64,000 nucleotides of DNA from Gracilaria domingensis (GCA_022539475.1 VCMS01000069.1:248001-312000); one strand, 5' to 3'; positions 47,293 through 58,647 are shown, counted from the stretch's first letter. Notes: generated by a model from the letters alone, not told the origin. Translations and numbers: made by a program.

Positions 47293-47640
47293 TCACTCCA
47301 TAACCATCCAAGCGTCTCGATACTCTCTAGTAGCCCTAGCAACCCTCTGCGTATGAGTCAGACGTTCCGTCACATCCAGGTCGGTCAAACTACCGCCCGG
47401 CAAGGGCGGCGTAATCTGGCTGGTAGAACGTGACGGCAAGTTAGAAGCGGCCGGAGGCGTATCCGACACCGGCGTTATGGGAAGGGACCTGGTGCGGGAA
47501 AGTGACAGATGAGGCGGCGAGTTAAGCGCGGGGTTCATGGACAGAAACGGCAGCCGGAACGGAGATAACGGCGACACCGATTGCTCACTATCAGCGGAGG
47601 AAGGCGGCTTTGACGACGGTGCTGATGACGACGAAGACAT
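47293..47640 (-). CDS. Short Ser/Pro-rich protein of unknown function
   Basis: From the ATG at 47640 the product is 115 residues: a Ser-rich start (MSSSSSAPSSKPPSS), repeated SPLSPF, SLSRTRSLPITPVSDTP motifs, and a more ordered end (TDLDVTERLTHTQRVARATR, then EYRDAWMVME). The SP/TP sites could be kinase targets. It is probably disordered, with one C-terminal helix. No family is recognised. The frame upstream is open only to a GTG. It is divergent from the debranching-enzyme gene. Confidence 0.5.
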   Translation of the reverse strand: MSSSSSAPSSKPPSSADSEQSVSPLSPFRLPFLSMNPALNSPPHLSLSRTRSLPITPVSDTPPAASNLPSRSTSQITPPLPGGSLTDLDVTERLTHTQRVARATREYRDAWMVME

Positions 47641-48238
47641 GTCAGCTGACAGGCGGCGTGTCGAGCGCGCTGTGTATGTTAGTAGAGTTGAGGTTGGCCG
47701 CCTGGTCGACGAAACTGCTTCAAAGAGACAAGGTCTACACCAGAGGCAGTTGTGCACGAAGACGGCGGCGGCGCGATGAGCGACGACTAATTGTTCGGTG
47801 CGTGTGCGGTATTTGTAGCGCTTTGACGGCCGACAGCGCGCTGTTTTCGTCCGGGTTTCGGCTGTCTCATCTGCGTCGATCTGTCGATCTGCGTGTTTGC
47901 ACCGGCATTGACGCGTCCAATGGCGACACGCTGTACTAGGAGCGCAGCCAATGCGATTTGCACACGTGCCAGATTTTTGCAGCTAGGGATAGCAGCCGCC
48001 AATGGGCGCGCGGAGGCGGTTTGCTCGTGCAGTGGAGCGAGCGCAATTGCGCCGCCGCGCGCTTAATTGCAGCGCGCCGTGCAATTCGTGGGAGGTGCTC
48101 TCCGCGGACTGATCTCGCGCCGGCAGATATGGAGGCAGCCGGCGCGTCGCCCGTCAACGACAAGGGCGTCTTCCCGCGCACGACGAACGACCTCGTCCCG
48201 CGCAGCGCCTCGTCCGTGCGGTTGGCTGCGTCTTCGAC
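47641..48238. promoter_or_regulatory. GC-rich divergent promoter, Ser/Pro-rich gene (-) / debranching enzyme (+)
   Basis: About 600 bp with CpG-rich 47,990-48,240 adjoining the debranching-enzyme start. Frames crossing it on both strands are Arg/Ala-rich and unsupported. Confidence 0.45.
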
Positions 48239-51200
48239 ATGTCCGAGCCGTTTCTGGTGGTACACTACCACCGCCCGCACGCCGACTACCATCGGTGGTC
48301 GCTCGTCGTGCGCGACGCGCGTTCGGAGACCTCCCGCGCTTACGCGCAATGTGTGCCGCACGCGTGCACGTCGTTCGGCGCGCTGTTTCGGCTGCCGTTG
48401 CCGTCTTGCCGTGAGCTGCTTCTTCAACCGATGCACCCCACCCTCGTTGACGATGCGCCGCGCCGCGTCGTGCTGTCCGATCTGCATGCGAATGGCGGAG
48501 ACAGGCATGTGTTTCTGCTTTGCGGCCGCGTCAAAGCGGTGCGTTCGCCGCTTGAACTGCGCTGTTTGACTTTTGTCACGGCCGATTGTCGTGATGGATG
48601 GCTTGTTTTGTATGCATGTCAAACTAAACGCCATTTGTTTGGCGCCACGTTCCAATATCGCGTCCCGGACATGCCGTCGTTGTTTGTGCTAGACACGTCT
48701 AATCTTGCTGCCCCCATCTCGTTCACGCTACAAACTTCGCATCATTATGCCGTACCCTCCGACCCCCAGCCTTCGTTTGCAACTTTCCAATCACCTTATC
48801 CACCCCATATTTCACTGTGTTCCGACTCGAAGCACGCCCCGTCTGATTTGTTTACCGCCCTTGTGGAACAGTCTGCAAGGTCAAAGTACGTGTCCCCTCC
48901 GATGCAAGCATCGCAGGCGCTTACCATCAAACCATCTTCAACAATCGTGCCTCAAAGCATCTTGTCTTGTTCTATTATCGACTCGATCGATCTACGCCTA
49001 TTGTTTCAATTACTGTCAATGCCACCACATCAACATCTACAACAACTTTGCAACCCATCTGCTTGCCGTCTCCTTATCAAACAGCTCGGGCTTTCTCAAT
49101 AGATCTAACTCAACTATTACTACAACCATCATCCTCTGAATCCGATCAGCTTCAACTTTCCATCATGCCAACTCGAACATCTTCTTCATCAGCAATTCAG
49201 GAACCATCTCTAGTATGGTATCCTTCCCTTGGCCTTCGCGTAATCTATGCTCAATCTTTCCCGCGACTTTTGACCCCGTCAGACGTCGATATAACAATCG
49301 TGTATCATCGATATGATTATCATTGGGCTGATTGGGAGCTTCATGTGTGGACAAATTCTACTGAGCATTATCCTGCGTTTACCACAAAGCTCACTGCTAC
49401 TAGACCTCACATCCGAGGTCAAATCGTCTTTCACTTGATTGGATATGTATTTCCATATAAAACTCAGATCTATGCAGAACCTGTTCGAATGAAATTACAC
49501 CCTGCGCAAACTACAGTCAACGATTTTGGTCATACTATTGTAGGAGAGCCTTATCGAGATGCTTGTCGGAGAGATGTAGTTAGAGAATGGACAAGCGCAC
49601 AACCGCCGTCCCAGATTCTTCATTTCGTTCAGGGAGATTCTAACATTTACGTTCAGCCTCCTGAATCACAACTTTTCAGATCGAAGCGATGGTTTAGAGT
49701 CAGGTATCGACGTTTCCTACCGTCTGATTATGACGGCTGGGACTTGTGGAGTTGGGATGCAGTCGATCCTATCACGCATCGCGTCGCACTGAAACCCGTT
49801 TCTGAAACTAGAGCCTGGGTTGATTTTGTTGTGGATCGTGCTTGTTATGGAGGTGCTGGTTCTATTTGTCTACTTCCCAGACGTGGAGGTGATGCTTGGC
49901 TTGAAAAGGACGGCGCTGAACGTGTTTGGAATGCCTCTTTGTTGGGAAACCAGGAGGGTCTGGATGGAGACCGGTTACAATGTGATGGAAAATACGATCA
50001 TTTGCCCACGTTCATCATTTCACAGCAAACTAAGTTTATTCTTCGATCTCTTGATGATGTCAAATGTATGATGGATGCATATGTTGATGGGGAACATTCT
50101 ATTGTTGTCACCACACCAGTTCCAGGGGGATGGATTTCCCCCCCTAAAACGACCGGGCAGCAACCAAGTCCAGACATTACTGTCAAGCTTTGTCAGCGTT
50201 CTGTACAATCTCTTCTCAGTGATGGAAAGCAATCCCATGATCGTATTGGGGGTAGGGTCATACGCTTTCGAAAGTGCAAACAGCTTTCTCACACACAAAT
50301 GCGGTTATTGTTCGACGAATCTGTGACAACGTTTCATGAAGATTTTCTTGTTGAGAACGTCATCGTAAGTGTTCCCCCTTTCGATGCCGTTTGTTTGCAT
50401 TGGGAAAAACATGAAGATGAGGACAAGTATCTTTATAAGGGTTCGCTGGGCTGGGCATATTCAGTGAAACAGTGTATATTCAGGTGTTTTGCGCCAGCGG
50501 CTGATCAAGTGAGCGTCGTTCTTTACGACAAGCCAACCGGCGATGCCGGAAGAGTGGCCATTCCGATGCGTCGGATTCCTCAGGGCTGTTGGAAACTCAC
50601 CGTTGCAAAAAATCTGAAGGGTATGTTTTACAAACTGCTCGCTGAAGGCAAGAACAAACGACTGTTTCCCGGGGTTGAAGTTATTGATCCTTATTCGAGA
50701 TGTAACACGTCTCATACTGGCCGGGGGCTCATATATGGCACTGATACTACCCCAATATGCGAAAGACCGAAAGTTAGTACAGCCGAAATCATTGTGTACG
50801 AACTGCATGTTCGTGACGTTACAATTGATAAGTTGTCGGGTATTCGCAACGGTGGCAAGTTTCTGGGGCTTGCGGAAAGGGGAACAAAGCTGAAGCTGAA
50901 GACAGTTGAGAAACAGCGAAAGCATTTGACAAAATGGGAGCCGGAAGTCATGCCCGGAGTCGAGAAGGCATTCTCAGTGCTTGACAAGCTCTCTACCGGA
51001 CTAGACCATATCGCGCAAATGGGTGTGACTGCAATTCAAATAATGCCAGTGCAAGACTTTGACAATAACGAAGCGGATGATGGAGCCTATAGATGGGGAT
51101 ATATGCCTGTTCATTTCAACTCGCCGGGTGGTATGCTTCTTCTACCTACTCTTCCGCTCGCGTTAAAGAATTCAAAAAGCTCGTCAATGCTGCACACCAA

Positions 51201-52796
51201 GCAGGGTTGAGGGTCATTATGGACGTTGTATACAATCACACCGCGGAGGACAGTAACGAGTATAACTTGGAAGCACGTTTTTCTTTCAATGGTCTGGCAC
51301 CACGATACTATTACCGCACCTGTGGAAATACTCCAGTTGCCCATAATGGGGAGAGCACATGTGGAAGGAGAGAACCACACGAACCGAGATGTGGCGAATG
51401 CTATTCGAACGGCTCAGGTTGTGGAAATGAATTTCGCAGTGAATCTCCCATGGGACGAAAGTTCATCATTGATTCTTTGAAATTCTGGGTCACAGAGTAT
51501 GGAATTGATGGGTTTAGGTTTGATCTTCTGGGCTTGATTGATGTGAAGACAATACAGCAAGCTGTTGTCGAACTGAAAGCTGTCGACTCCAATATTGTTG
51601 TGTATGGTGAGCCTTGGATCGGTGGCCTCTCTCCAATAAAGGCAACTGACAAAGGTTCACAGCGTTCCAAAGGTTTTGCAGTCTTTAATGACACTTTTCG
51701 TAACGCGATTAGAGGTTCTCCCTTTGATACAGAAGAAACATTCATCATGGACGGTGGTAGGCTTATGGAAGTCAAAGGGGGGATAATTGGCTCTGTGGAT
51801 ATGTTCACCGATTCGCCACTGGAAAGCATCAACTATGTCGAGTGTCATGATAATCGTACTCTGTGGGACCACTTAAATCACTACATTCGATCCAGGACGG
51901 ATACAATCAAGTTCAGTGAGGAAGACATTCGACGAATGCATAAGTTGGCAGCAGTTGTAGTCCTCACTTCCCAAGGTATTCCTTTCATACAGGCGGGACA
52001 GGAAATGTGCAGAACAAAGTTTGACGATGAGAATTCATACGAATCTTCAGATGAGATCAACATGATTCGTTGGAGCACAAAACTGAAAGAATGGTCCACT
52101 GTTCAGTATTACCGCGGACTCATTCTCTTACGCAGGGCACATCCTGAAATCTTCTGCCTGGAAACTGCGGAAGATATTCACGAGAAGCTAGTTTTCTACG
52201 AGGATTGTGGTCTTCATGTTCCTGATCGATGCATTGCATACCGAATTAAAGGAGATCCAGAGCAGTTGCTAAAGCGACTCAAGGAAGGACATACCGAAGA
52301 TGCTCAGACGGAAGAAGATCTTGAACAGGAATCACTTCGCTGGTCTGAAGTTGTTGTTCTGTTTAACGCAACGCCGGTTCAAGTTGTGTTTGAGTTACCC
52401 GGGAAGAAGGCAGATGTAATGTGGATGCAGATAGTGAACGCTCTAGCTGCAGGCACACGCACTATAAGCGGTCCACATGTCGGCTCAGTAACAGTCGGAG
52501 GTCGTTCAGGTGCCGTTATGCGCCATGCTTCACCTTTAGAATGCCATGACTCCCAACTTGGAATGCGCCTTGCGTCCATCACTGATGCCTATAGTTCATT
52601 TCATGGAGATGATTCGCTTTCGAGATACGCAGTGGGACTGGAACCACAGCCAACTTCGGAAGAGCAGGCTCTAAAAAACGAGTCAATATCTCGAAGATTA
52701 CAATTTCAGAAACGAGCAGGGGCGGATGACGTCCAAGCCAAAGTCGTCACCGGAATAACTAGCGCGAGGACAATGAAAGGCAAAGGGATGTCCTAA
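48239..52796 (+). CDS. Pullulanase-type starch debranching enzyme, frame broken at two places
   Basis: GH13 pullulanases cut alpha-1,6 links in starch and help shape semicrystalline glucan. The catalytic half (51100-52796) is intact at the key points: DVVYNH, GFRFD (nucleophile Asp), GEPW (acid/base Glu) and CHDN. N-terminal beta domains resemble CBM41: VHYHRPHADYHRWSLVV at 48260, VYHRYDYHWADWELHVW near 49300, and VRYRRFLPSDYDGWDLWSW near 49700. Three frames are needed. A 1-base shift occurs at about 51126-51132: the frame carrying YRWGYMPVHFNSPG must pass to the one carrying WYASSTYSSARVKEFKKLV. A second frame change lies between 48600 and 48910, where one reading also meets a TGA at 48844. 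A 38-nt intron (51131-51168) would restore the first but delete conserved residues. So this is a pseudogene, a spliced gene or an assembly error. Confidence 0.8.
51321..51428 (+). repeat. TGTGGAAAT direct repeat, copies 99 nt apart
   Basis: Exact 9-base copies at 51321-51329 and 51420-51428 frame a Cys-rich in-frame stretch in the debranching enzyme where other pullulanases have a shorter loop (YYYRT to NGSGCGN). The spacing of 99 nt is 33 codons, with no stop and no splice donor. Confidence 0.6.
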
Positions 52797-53145
52797 AGTG
52801 GCTCTTCGAATGCATAACCATCTCGCTTTTCAAACTCACAGTAGTTCGTAGTAGTCATAGGACAACGCCTCTTGCAACACTTCCTTTTCACACACATTTC
52901 AAGCTCTCCTTTTGTGGTACTCTAGAATACATTGGTAACCACGTGCTTCTCCGTTATAGATCCTTTTCGAACAAGCATTTAACAACGCCAGCTAAGCACA
53001 TTGTAAAAGAAACATGCTAACTGCATAAGTTAATCCAATACGAACCCACTTCCCCACCATCCTGCCATCAGTCTGCCGTTTCGAAACCATTCGGGATTCC
53101 TTTTTATCTCTGTTGTTTGGAAAGCCCCAAACTGCGTTGCTTGTC

Positions 53146-53179
<34 letters not shown>

Positions 53180-53778
53180 CAGCATAACTGCCTACTAGGC
53201 AGTACCCAGAGACTGTGGAACTGGCCCGATCTTCTCAAACCGTGTAGGACACGACACTTGCAAGCTGTATCGAATGACCTGCAAAACCAGTGCGACAAAC
53301 GCACGACTCGCATTTTCCCACTGGAAAGATCCATCCTCTAATCGTCATAATGTCTGCGATTCTCACGCAGCAGTGCAGATTGCAATTTACAGGGAGTGAT
53401 ATCATTCTTGCAGCCTGTGCTATGTGCAGTTTCTAAACTTCCAGCCTTCATTGTCCCAGTGCAAGAGCTATTGCTTTCACACTTTCACAAGATTGAGGGG
53501 TGAACATTGAAAACGACGTGGAGCACGGTGTCTTTCTATGCCCATTGGTCAACACATCAATGAGACAAGAACTTCCGGTATTGCCACGAACCGAATTGTT
53601 CCCTACAAAGGAAGCTGAAGTTCGGCAACTACGGATGTGAAGCTCAGAATTCTGTGAATTCGTAGAGCTTTGCCTATCCAGTGGAAAGCTTCTACAATTT
53701 TCGACTGATAGAACATTTGTGGCACCAAATTCTACGCCGAACATAAGGGCTCATATTTACTTACGAAGTACAGTAGAA
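52797..53778. other. 3'-to-3' intergenic region with a GA tract
   Basis: About 980 bp between the convergent debranching enzyme and trigger factor. It holds a GA dinucleotide tract at about 53150-53176 and AT-rich DNA. Short frames at 53448-53744 (-) and 53104-53341 show no features. No gene is recognised. Confidence 0.5.
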
Positions 53779-55395
53779 CTATTCTTCGGTCTTCTTTGGC
53801 ACAAGAGATATCTTGGCGGTCTTCTTAATATGTGCCAAGACCAGTTCTCGCTCAAGCTGTGCTTCAATTTGGTCGCGGACTCTGGTTTCATCCATTTCCT
53901 GTCCTTTTAGTTCGGCACGGACTAGTGCCATTTGATCTTCGACGGCTTGCTTCTCGATTTTCAAGTCTTGGTCCTTTGCGATGCGAGATATGGCAAAGTT
54001 AACGCGCAAGGATTTTTCGACGTTTACCCGGGCTCGCTGCTTATACAACTCGTAGTTCTCTTTCGTTACCATGGCCTTCACTTGCTCATCTGACATGCCT
54101 TTGTCTTTGAAGGAGGTGAGCATAGTGGCGAATTTGTTCTTGACCTGGTTTTCGACTAGAGACTCAGGAAGGTCCACTTGAACAATTTCGGCAAGCTCAC
54201 TGTCAATCGCAGAATTGATATTCTTCTCTTGAGCGGTTTCAGATTCCGTGTCAAGCCTGTCTCGGATGGTGTTGCGGAAATCTTCAAGGGATTTTTCTTC
54301 GCTGACTTGGCGAGCAAAATCGTCGTTGAGCTCCGGAAGTACAATATCTTTGATGGCATGGATAGTTACGGAGAAAATTGCTTTGACACCCGCCAACTCA
54401 GGTCGTGGGTTTGTGACAGGAAACTCTACATTCACATCTCGTGTCTCGCCGACGCCGGCGCCAATCAAACCCTCAACAAAGCCAGGCATAAATTTTCCTT
54501 CAGTCATATTGACCTCAATAGAGTTTCCATCCGCAAGTTCTGGTAGTTTATCTCCCCGAGTTCCGTCTTCATTGCGATAATATCCAACGAGATCTGCTAC
54601 AAGAAGTTTTCCTAGCTCTGCTTTCGTGCCTTCCGGTGCCAAGACGGAGAATGCTTCCTTCTGCCTCAAATCCTCGAGCGCCTTATCGATGAGAGATTCG
54701 TCAAATGCCGATTCTTCGGCATCAATTTCGAGATTCTCATAGGACGAAATGAAAGAAGCTTCAGGCCAGACATCAACCTTAACCTTAAAAGTTAATGGAG
54801 ACTGGGGATCGTAATTGGCGATGACAGAATCAACGCCACCTTCACTATCCACCTGTGCTTGACCGATGGCGTGAATACCAGCGTCTTTCAGAGCCTTCTG
54901 GATGGATTTCTCAATGACCTCCTCGCAAGCGCTGGCCTTGATGTTTTCCTTTCCATACTGGTTGATAACGAGCTGCTTCGGAGCAGTTCCCTTTCTAAAG
55001 CCTTGAATTTTAGACTTCTTCGAAAGCTCTTTGACGATAGAATTCCATGCCGCACTGCATTCTTCCTTGCCCACTGAAATCTCAAGGCTCAACTGACTTT
55101 TCGGTAACGGTGCCGTCTTGACAGAGAGACCCATCCGAAATGGCGTTGATGCACAGTTGGCTCTGCGAGTCGGACATATTGGAGAACGGTGTCCTTGACG
55201 ATGCAGCCATACCCTTGGGGCGCTGTTCACGAAACCAAGCGCATTCATTGTGCGAGTTGAAACTACGGGCGCTTCGAAATCACGCTTGAATTCGTATGAT
55301 TGAGGTGAAGTTGGAGATAGGGAACGAGTAAACGACCAACTAAAGTTATCAGCACGAGGAGATTGTACAAAACCGCTGAACTGCAATGAGCTCAT
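53779..55395 (-). CDS. TIG: Trigger factor, organelle-targeted (probably plastid)
   Basis: Trigger factor binds nascent chains at the bacterial-type ribosome exit. The N-terminal domain has the ribosome-binding signature GFRKGTAP at about residue 148. A PPIase (FKBP-like) domain from about 260 to 350 (VADLVGYYRNEDGT, MPGFVEGLIGAGVGETRDVNVEFP) and the helical C-terminal chaperone arms follow, giving 538 residues. The first about 95 residues lack homology and are Ser/Pro/Phe-rich with few acids, like a transit peptide; a start further upstream would need GTG. A plastid destination is inferred, since plastids keep trigger factor and mitochondria usually do not. It is divergent from the OXLD1-like gene. 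Confidence 0.93.
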   Translation of the reverse strand: MSSLQFSGFVQSPRADNFSWSFTRSLSPTSPQSYEFKRDFEAPVVSTRTMNALGFVNSAPRVWLHRQGHRSPICPTRRANCASTPFRMGLSVKTAPLPKSQLSLEISVGKEECSAAWNSIVKELSKKSKIQGFRKGTAPKQLVINQYGKENIKASACEEVIEKSIQKALKDAGIHAIGQAQVDSEGGVDSVIANYDPQSPLTFKVKVDVWPEASFISSYENLEIDAEESAFDESLIDKALEDLRQKEAFSVLAPEGTKAELGKLLVADLVGYYRNEDGTRGDKLPELADGNSIEVNMTEGKFMPGFVEGLIGAGVGETRDVNVEFPVTNPRPELAGVKAIFSVTIHAIKDIVLPELNDDFARQVSEEKSLEDFRNTIRDRLDTESETAQEKNINSAIDSELAEIVQVDLPESLVENQVKNKFATMLTSFKDKGMSDEQVKAMVTKENYELYKQRARVNVEKSLRVNFAISRIAKDQDLKIEKQAVEDQMALVRAELKGQEMDETRVRDQIEAQLERELVLAHIKKTAKISLVPKKTEE

Positions 55396-55891
55396 GTGAT
55401 CTTGCACCGTAAGATCTACCCCTACTTTTATTTTTTGTTCTCTTCGAAGTATTTTCTCACATGCACCGGTGATACTTACATCCACATTTTCTTATGAAAA
55501 ACTTTTCTCAAAAAACTTTTACAAGAAATTGTGAATAAGACATATGTTGTGGTCCCTATGGGTCCTTCTGACCGGTGCTGAGACACGGAATGCGGGCCGT
55601 GGAACATGCCCAATGCCCAATGCCCATTGCCCATGTTCCGAGTTCCCATTCTGGGAAGACAGGCGATAAATGCTTCAAGAGCAATTCCGAGGGTCAAGGT
55701 TTCACTTCCGTAGCGAATCGGCACATCCTGAAATCCAGTCTTGGCCGACCTTCAGACTTGCTTCTCGCAAAGTCAAACAGAATTTGAAGTTGGTGACTTG
55801 CGGGGTAGAGGAGCAATCGCACTAACATGCTGCTGTTAGGAGCGTGTGCCTCATGTATGCATAAGAACATACAATAGTGATACAGATTTTG
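55396..55891. promoter_or_regulatory. Divergent promoter, trigger factor (-) / OXLD1-like (+)
   Basis: About 500 bp without the CpG island seen elsewhere. It contains a short tandem repeat CCCAATGCCCAATGCCCATTGCCCAT at about 55608-55634 (CCAAT-like hexamers). Confidence 0.45.
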
Positions 55892-56170
55892 ATGGCTCAT
55901 AGCAACAAACTGAGGTGTGCATTCCGCACGCTGTGGTCAAACAGGAAGCACGTACTCCAAGGCTCTGCTCATCGCGGCCTTTTTCGTTCGAGTCATTCTG
56001 AAAGCTTCCGACCCCCCCGCATGCCAGAGCCGCACGAATGTTGCGGAAACGGTTGCAATGACTGCGTATGGGAGATATACTTCGAAAAACACAAGGCCTA
56101 CATCGAACACAAGAAAAAGAAACAAGTGACGAATGACGGAAATGGAAACAGCAATCCGGGAAGCAAGTGA
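55892..56170 (+). CDS. Oxidoreductase-like (OXLD1-type) small protein
   Basis: The ATG at 55892 gives 92 residues. The hallmark is PEPHECCGNGCNDCVWEIYF, the Cys pattern of the oxidoreductase-like domain found in OXLD1 and yeast relatives, mostly mitochondrial. The N-terminal 45 residues are basic with few acids and may be a presequence. The C-terminus is Lys-rich (EHKKKKQV). The molecular role of the family is not well defined. The frame opens at a GTG just upstream, which I do not use. Confidence 0.8.
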   Translation: MAHSNKLRCAFRTLWSNRKHVLQGSAHRGLFRSSHSESFRPPRMPEPHECCGNGCNDCVWEIYFEKHKAYIEHKKKKQVTNDGNGNSNPGSK

Positions 56171-56405
56171 TGTGGATACAACAATCTCAGCTCACAAAAC
56201 GTTAAAGAACTAGTGTTAAATACGTTTGACAGTTAAATGCGACATCTAACTCCTTCTCTGCAAAAACCTTCTTCCATGACTCTGCCGTCAGCCCAACACA
56301 CGAATACGCTGTGAGACGCGCAAGCGATTTCAAAAATTGAAAGCACTCAACCACACAAGGCCATTAACTATGCTCCGCACGAAGACGCCAACGGCCTGTG
56401 AACGC
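56171..56405. other. Short 3'-to-3' gap
   Basis: 235 bp between convergent genes; includes A/T-rich sequence. Nothing recognised. Confidence 0.4.
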
Positions 56406-57041
56406 CTACCGAGCCTTTTCTTTCTTTCTTTTCCGCTTTTTCTTATCGCCTTTGTGTGGCTTTCTTATCTTGGAAGCAACGCCCAGCCTCTCATATTCCT
56501 TCTTTTTCCGCTTCTCACGACGATCACGTTTTCTCTCTGCCTCGGCTTCCGCCTTCGACAGACTATCCTTCACATCCTTCTTGTCTTTCTTTATATCTTG
56601 CTTCGTGCCTTTCTTCCCGTCTCTTTCCCCATTTTCCGCAATGCCTCCAAAAATCTCCCGAAGAGCATCGGAAGAATAAGCCTTAACATCCTTTTGCGCC
56701 GCCCTCCTCGCGTAAAAGCCGACCGCTCGATTCGCAGCATTTTCCTGCTCAGCGCCCTCTCGATTCGTGAATACGGAACTACTGGAAGACAATTTGGCAA
56801 GCACGCTATTCAAGCCCTGTGCCACTTGAGCCGGAGCATCCCAAACACTGTTCTTCACAACAGCAACACCTAAGCCTTCTTTCCCAAAATTCTTCTTGGC
56901 GCGTAATGCATTGGTTCTCCCATTCTCGTCACGGCCAAGACCTTTTCCCTCGCTCCAGCCCATTTTCTGAAGCATTTTGAGGCCGAAGCGAGACTTGTCG
57001 TTTGCCCATGCTTGGTTGCGAGCGTCAATAGATCCCGGCAT
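56406..57041 (-). CDS. G-patch nucleolar protein, GPATCH4/PINX1-like
   Basis: G-patch proteins stimulate DEAH-box helicases in ribosome assembly and splicing. The 211-residue protein has the motif FGLKMLQKMGWSEGKGLGRDENGRT ending NFGKEGLG at about 19-58. The wording (KGLGRDENGRTNALRAKK) is closest to GPATCH4-type and PINX1/Gno1-type nucleolar factors. The C-terminal half is a very Lys/Arg-rich helix (EAEAERKRDRREKRKKKE and KKKRKRKKEK), expected to be nucleolar. ATG at 57041. It is tail-to-tail with the OXLD1-like gene. Confidence 0.83.
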   Translation of the reverse strand: MPGSIDARNQAWANDKSRFGLKMLQKMGWSEGKGLGRDENGRTNALRAKKNFGKEGLGVAVVKNSVWDAPAQVAQGLNSVLAKLSSSSSVFTNREGAEQENAANRAVGFYARRAAQKDVKAYSSDALREIFGGIAENGERDGKKGTKQDIKKDKKDVKDSLSKAEAEAERKRDRREKRKKKEYERLGVASKIRKPHKGDKKKRKRKKEKAR

Positions 57042-58640
57042 GTTGTTTGCTTGGGACGCGTAGAACTGGATTCCGAAGGCGAATGCTCTACAGAAAGGTT
57101 TGGTGCATCGAACGCAGCCCGTGTATCGCTGCGAGCGGGGAGCGGGCTGGCGCTACTAGGCGTCTGACTCAACGAAATCGTATTTCATCTTGACATGGCT
57201 GTGGACGTCGCCAAGGTACGATTCGCATGCTGCGCCGCTGGTCGACGGCCAACGGCGAGAGGCAAATATCTAACTGGTGCCGCCACTCCCAACTGGTACC
57301 TTGTACCTGCACTGATGCCAAGAGCCACAACATACCTGCACCGGCGCCGGCGGGGACCCATTCATAGTTTCAGTTCTTTCTTCAAAAAATACGATGTGTT
57401 TCGAGACGATTTAAAAAACGTTTGATATAATTACTGTTCATTTTAACTGCAATTTTGGCATTTGCGCCATCTACAAAGTCCCACGAAGGTGCAACCGAGT
57501 CGTAGATCGTTTTATGCCCAAAAGCTCTAAAAACTGCAGCTCGTGGCAGCGGTAGTCCTCTTACCCGCAGTTATCTACCCTCAAACACCTGAAAGCAACC
57601 GCAACAAGTGTGCCAGTTTCCCCGTCTTGTACAAAACAGCTTCGTATTCAAAATAACAGTAGCTCTCACTCGATTCTCACTCCTGCGAACAATTAGACGA
57701 ACTTAGCCGAACTGGGAAATGTTCTGAACACGTTGGAGACGAAACGCGCTTGTGCTCAACACCATCAGAGGCAACTTTTGCAACGTCAACACATGGCCAA
57801 CCACATTATTGAACCACATAAATTCGTCTATGTTGAAGCAAAGAGAGCGCAGCAAGTCTACTTACTGTACTCTGGGGTAGCAATTGGTTCTGCAGTTTTT
57901 TTTGGGACTGAGAACGTCTCGGGGTGCCGCCACTTCATGGTTTCGTTATACGTTTCCTCTCACTTTTTTTCTCTTCTGGCGCTTTCTTTCGAAATCGTCC
58001 CTTTTACAGTAGCAAACGATGCTTGCAAACGGCTACCGTCCCCCCGGAACTGAAAAAATATGTGATAGTGATATTCAACAAGATAAATAATGTTCTCGGT
58101 CTACATCTCCCTACTACATTCCTTTTCGAGCAGAGCACGAGGGCTTTACAACCCAGAAACAATTGATATCTTGAGCGTGGAGACATGGTACATCAGTTTT
58201 AATTGAAACGTTAAATGCAGACTTGCATTCCAATAGACAGTTTGGGAGTCTGATTTTCATCACATAGTTCCAGCTGCACCAGCGGGACAGAGAGCGTGAG
58301 AGCAAAACTGTTATCTTGATAAACGCCATCAATTTTTTTGATGATTCTTAAAGGTACGAGCCATGAACGGCGAGTTCGTTACATGGAGCGAACTTTAGTG
58401 CTTAAAGTTTGAATCTGTGATTTCAACCTAGTCCCGAAAGATGTGTACGGAACGTGGATGTTCTGAAAGTCACACCGAAATAGAGCCCTGCTGTACGACA
58501 TCAACGAGCAATGCGACGAAGAAGTGTGAGCAACAATTTAAAGAAGATATGAAATATTATTATAACTATGAGAGGAATGCATCTCACGATATATATTGTA
58601 TTATTATGACTAGATATTACATGGCCTATTACGTGGCTAC
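57042..58640. other. Gene-poor region
   Basis: About 1.6 kb with only short unconvincing frames. 57042-57200 is the G-patch promoter side. T-rich patches near 57895 and 57965; AT-rich sequence near 58540-58680. No RNA gene is recognised. Confidence 0.45.
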
Positions 58641-58647
58641 CAAATTA

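Noticed and set aside
51093-51170. Programmed ribosomal frameshift in the debranching enzyme
   Set aside because: No slippery heptamer or downstream structure is apparent; a base error, decay or splicing is simpler.
57195-57425. 76-codon frame after the G-patch promoter
   Set aside because: Low complexity and no features; lies directly in the upstream region.
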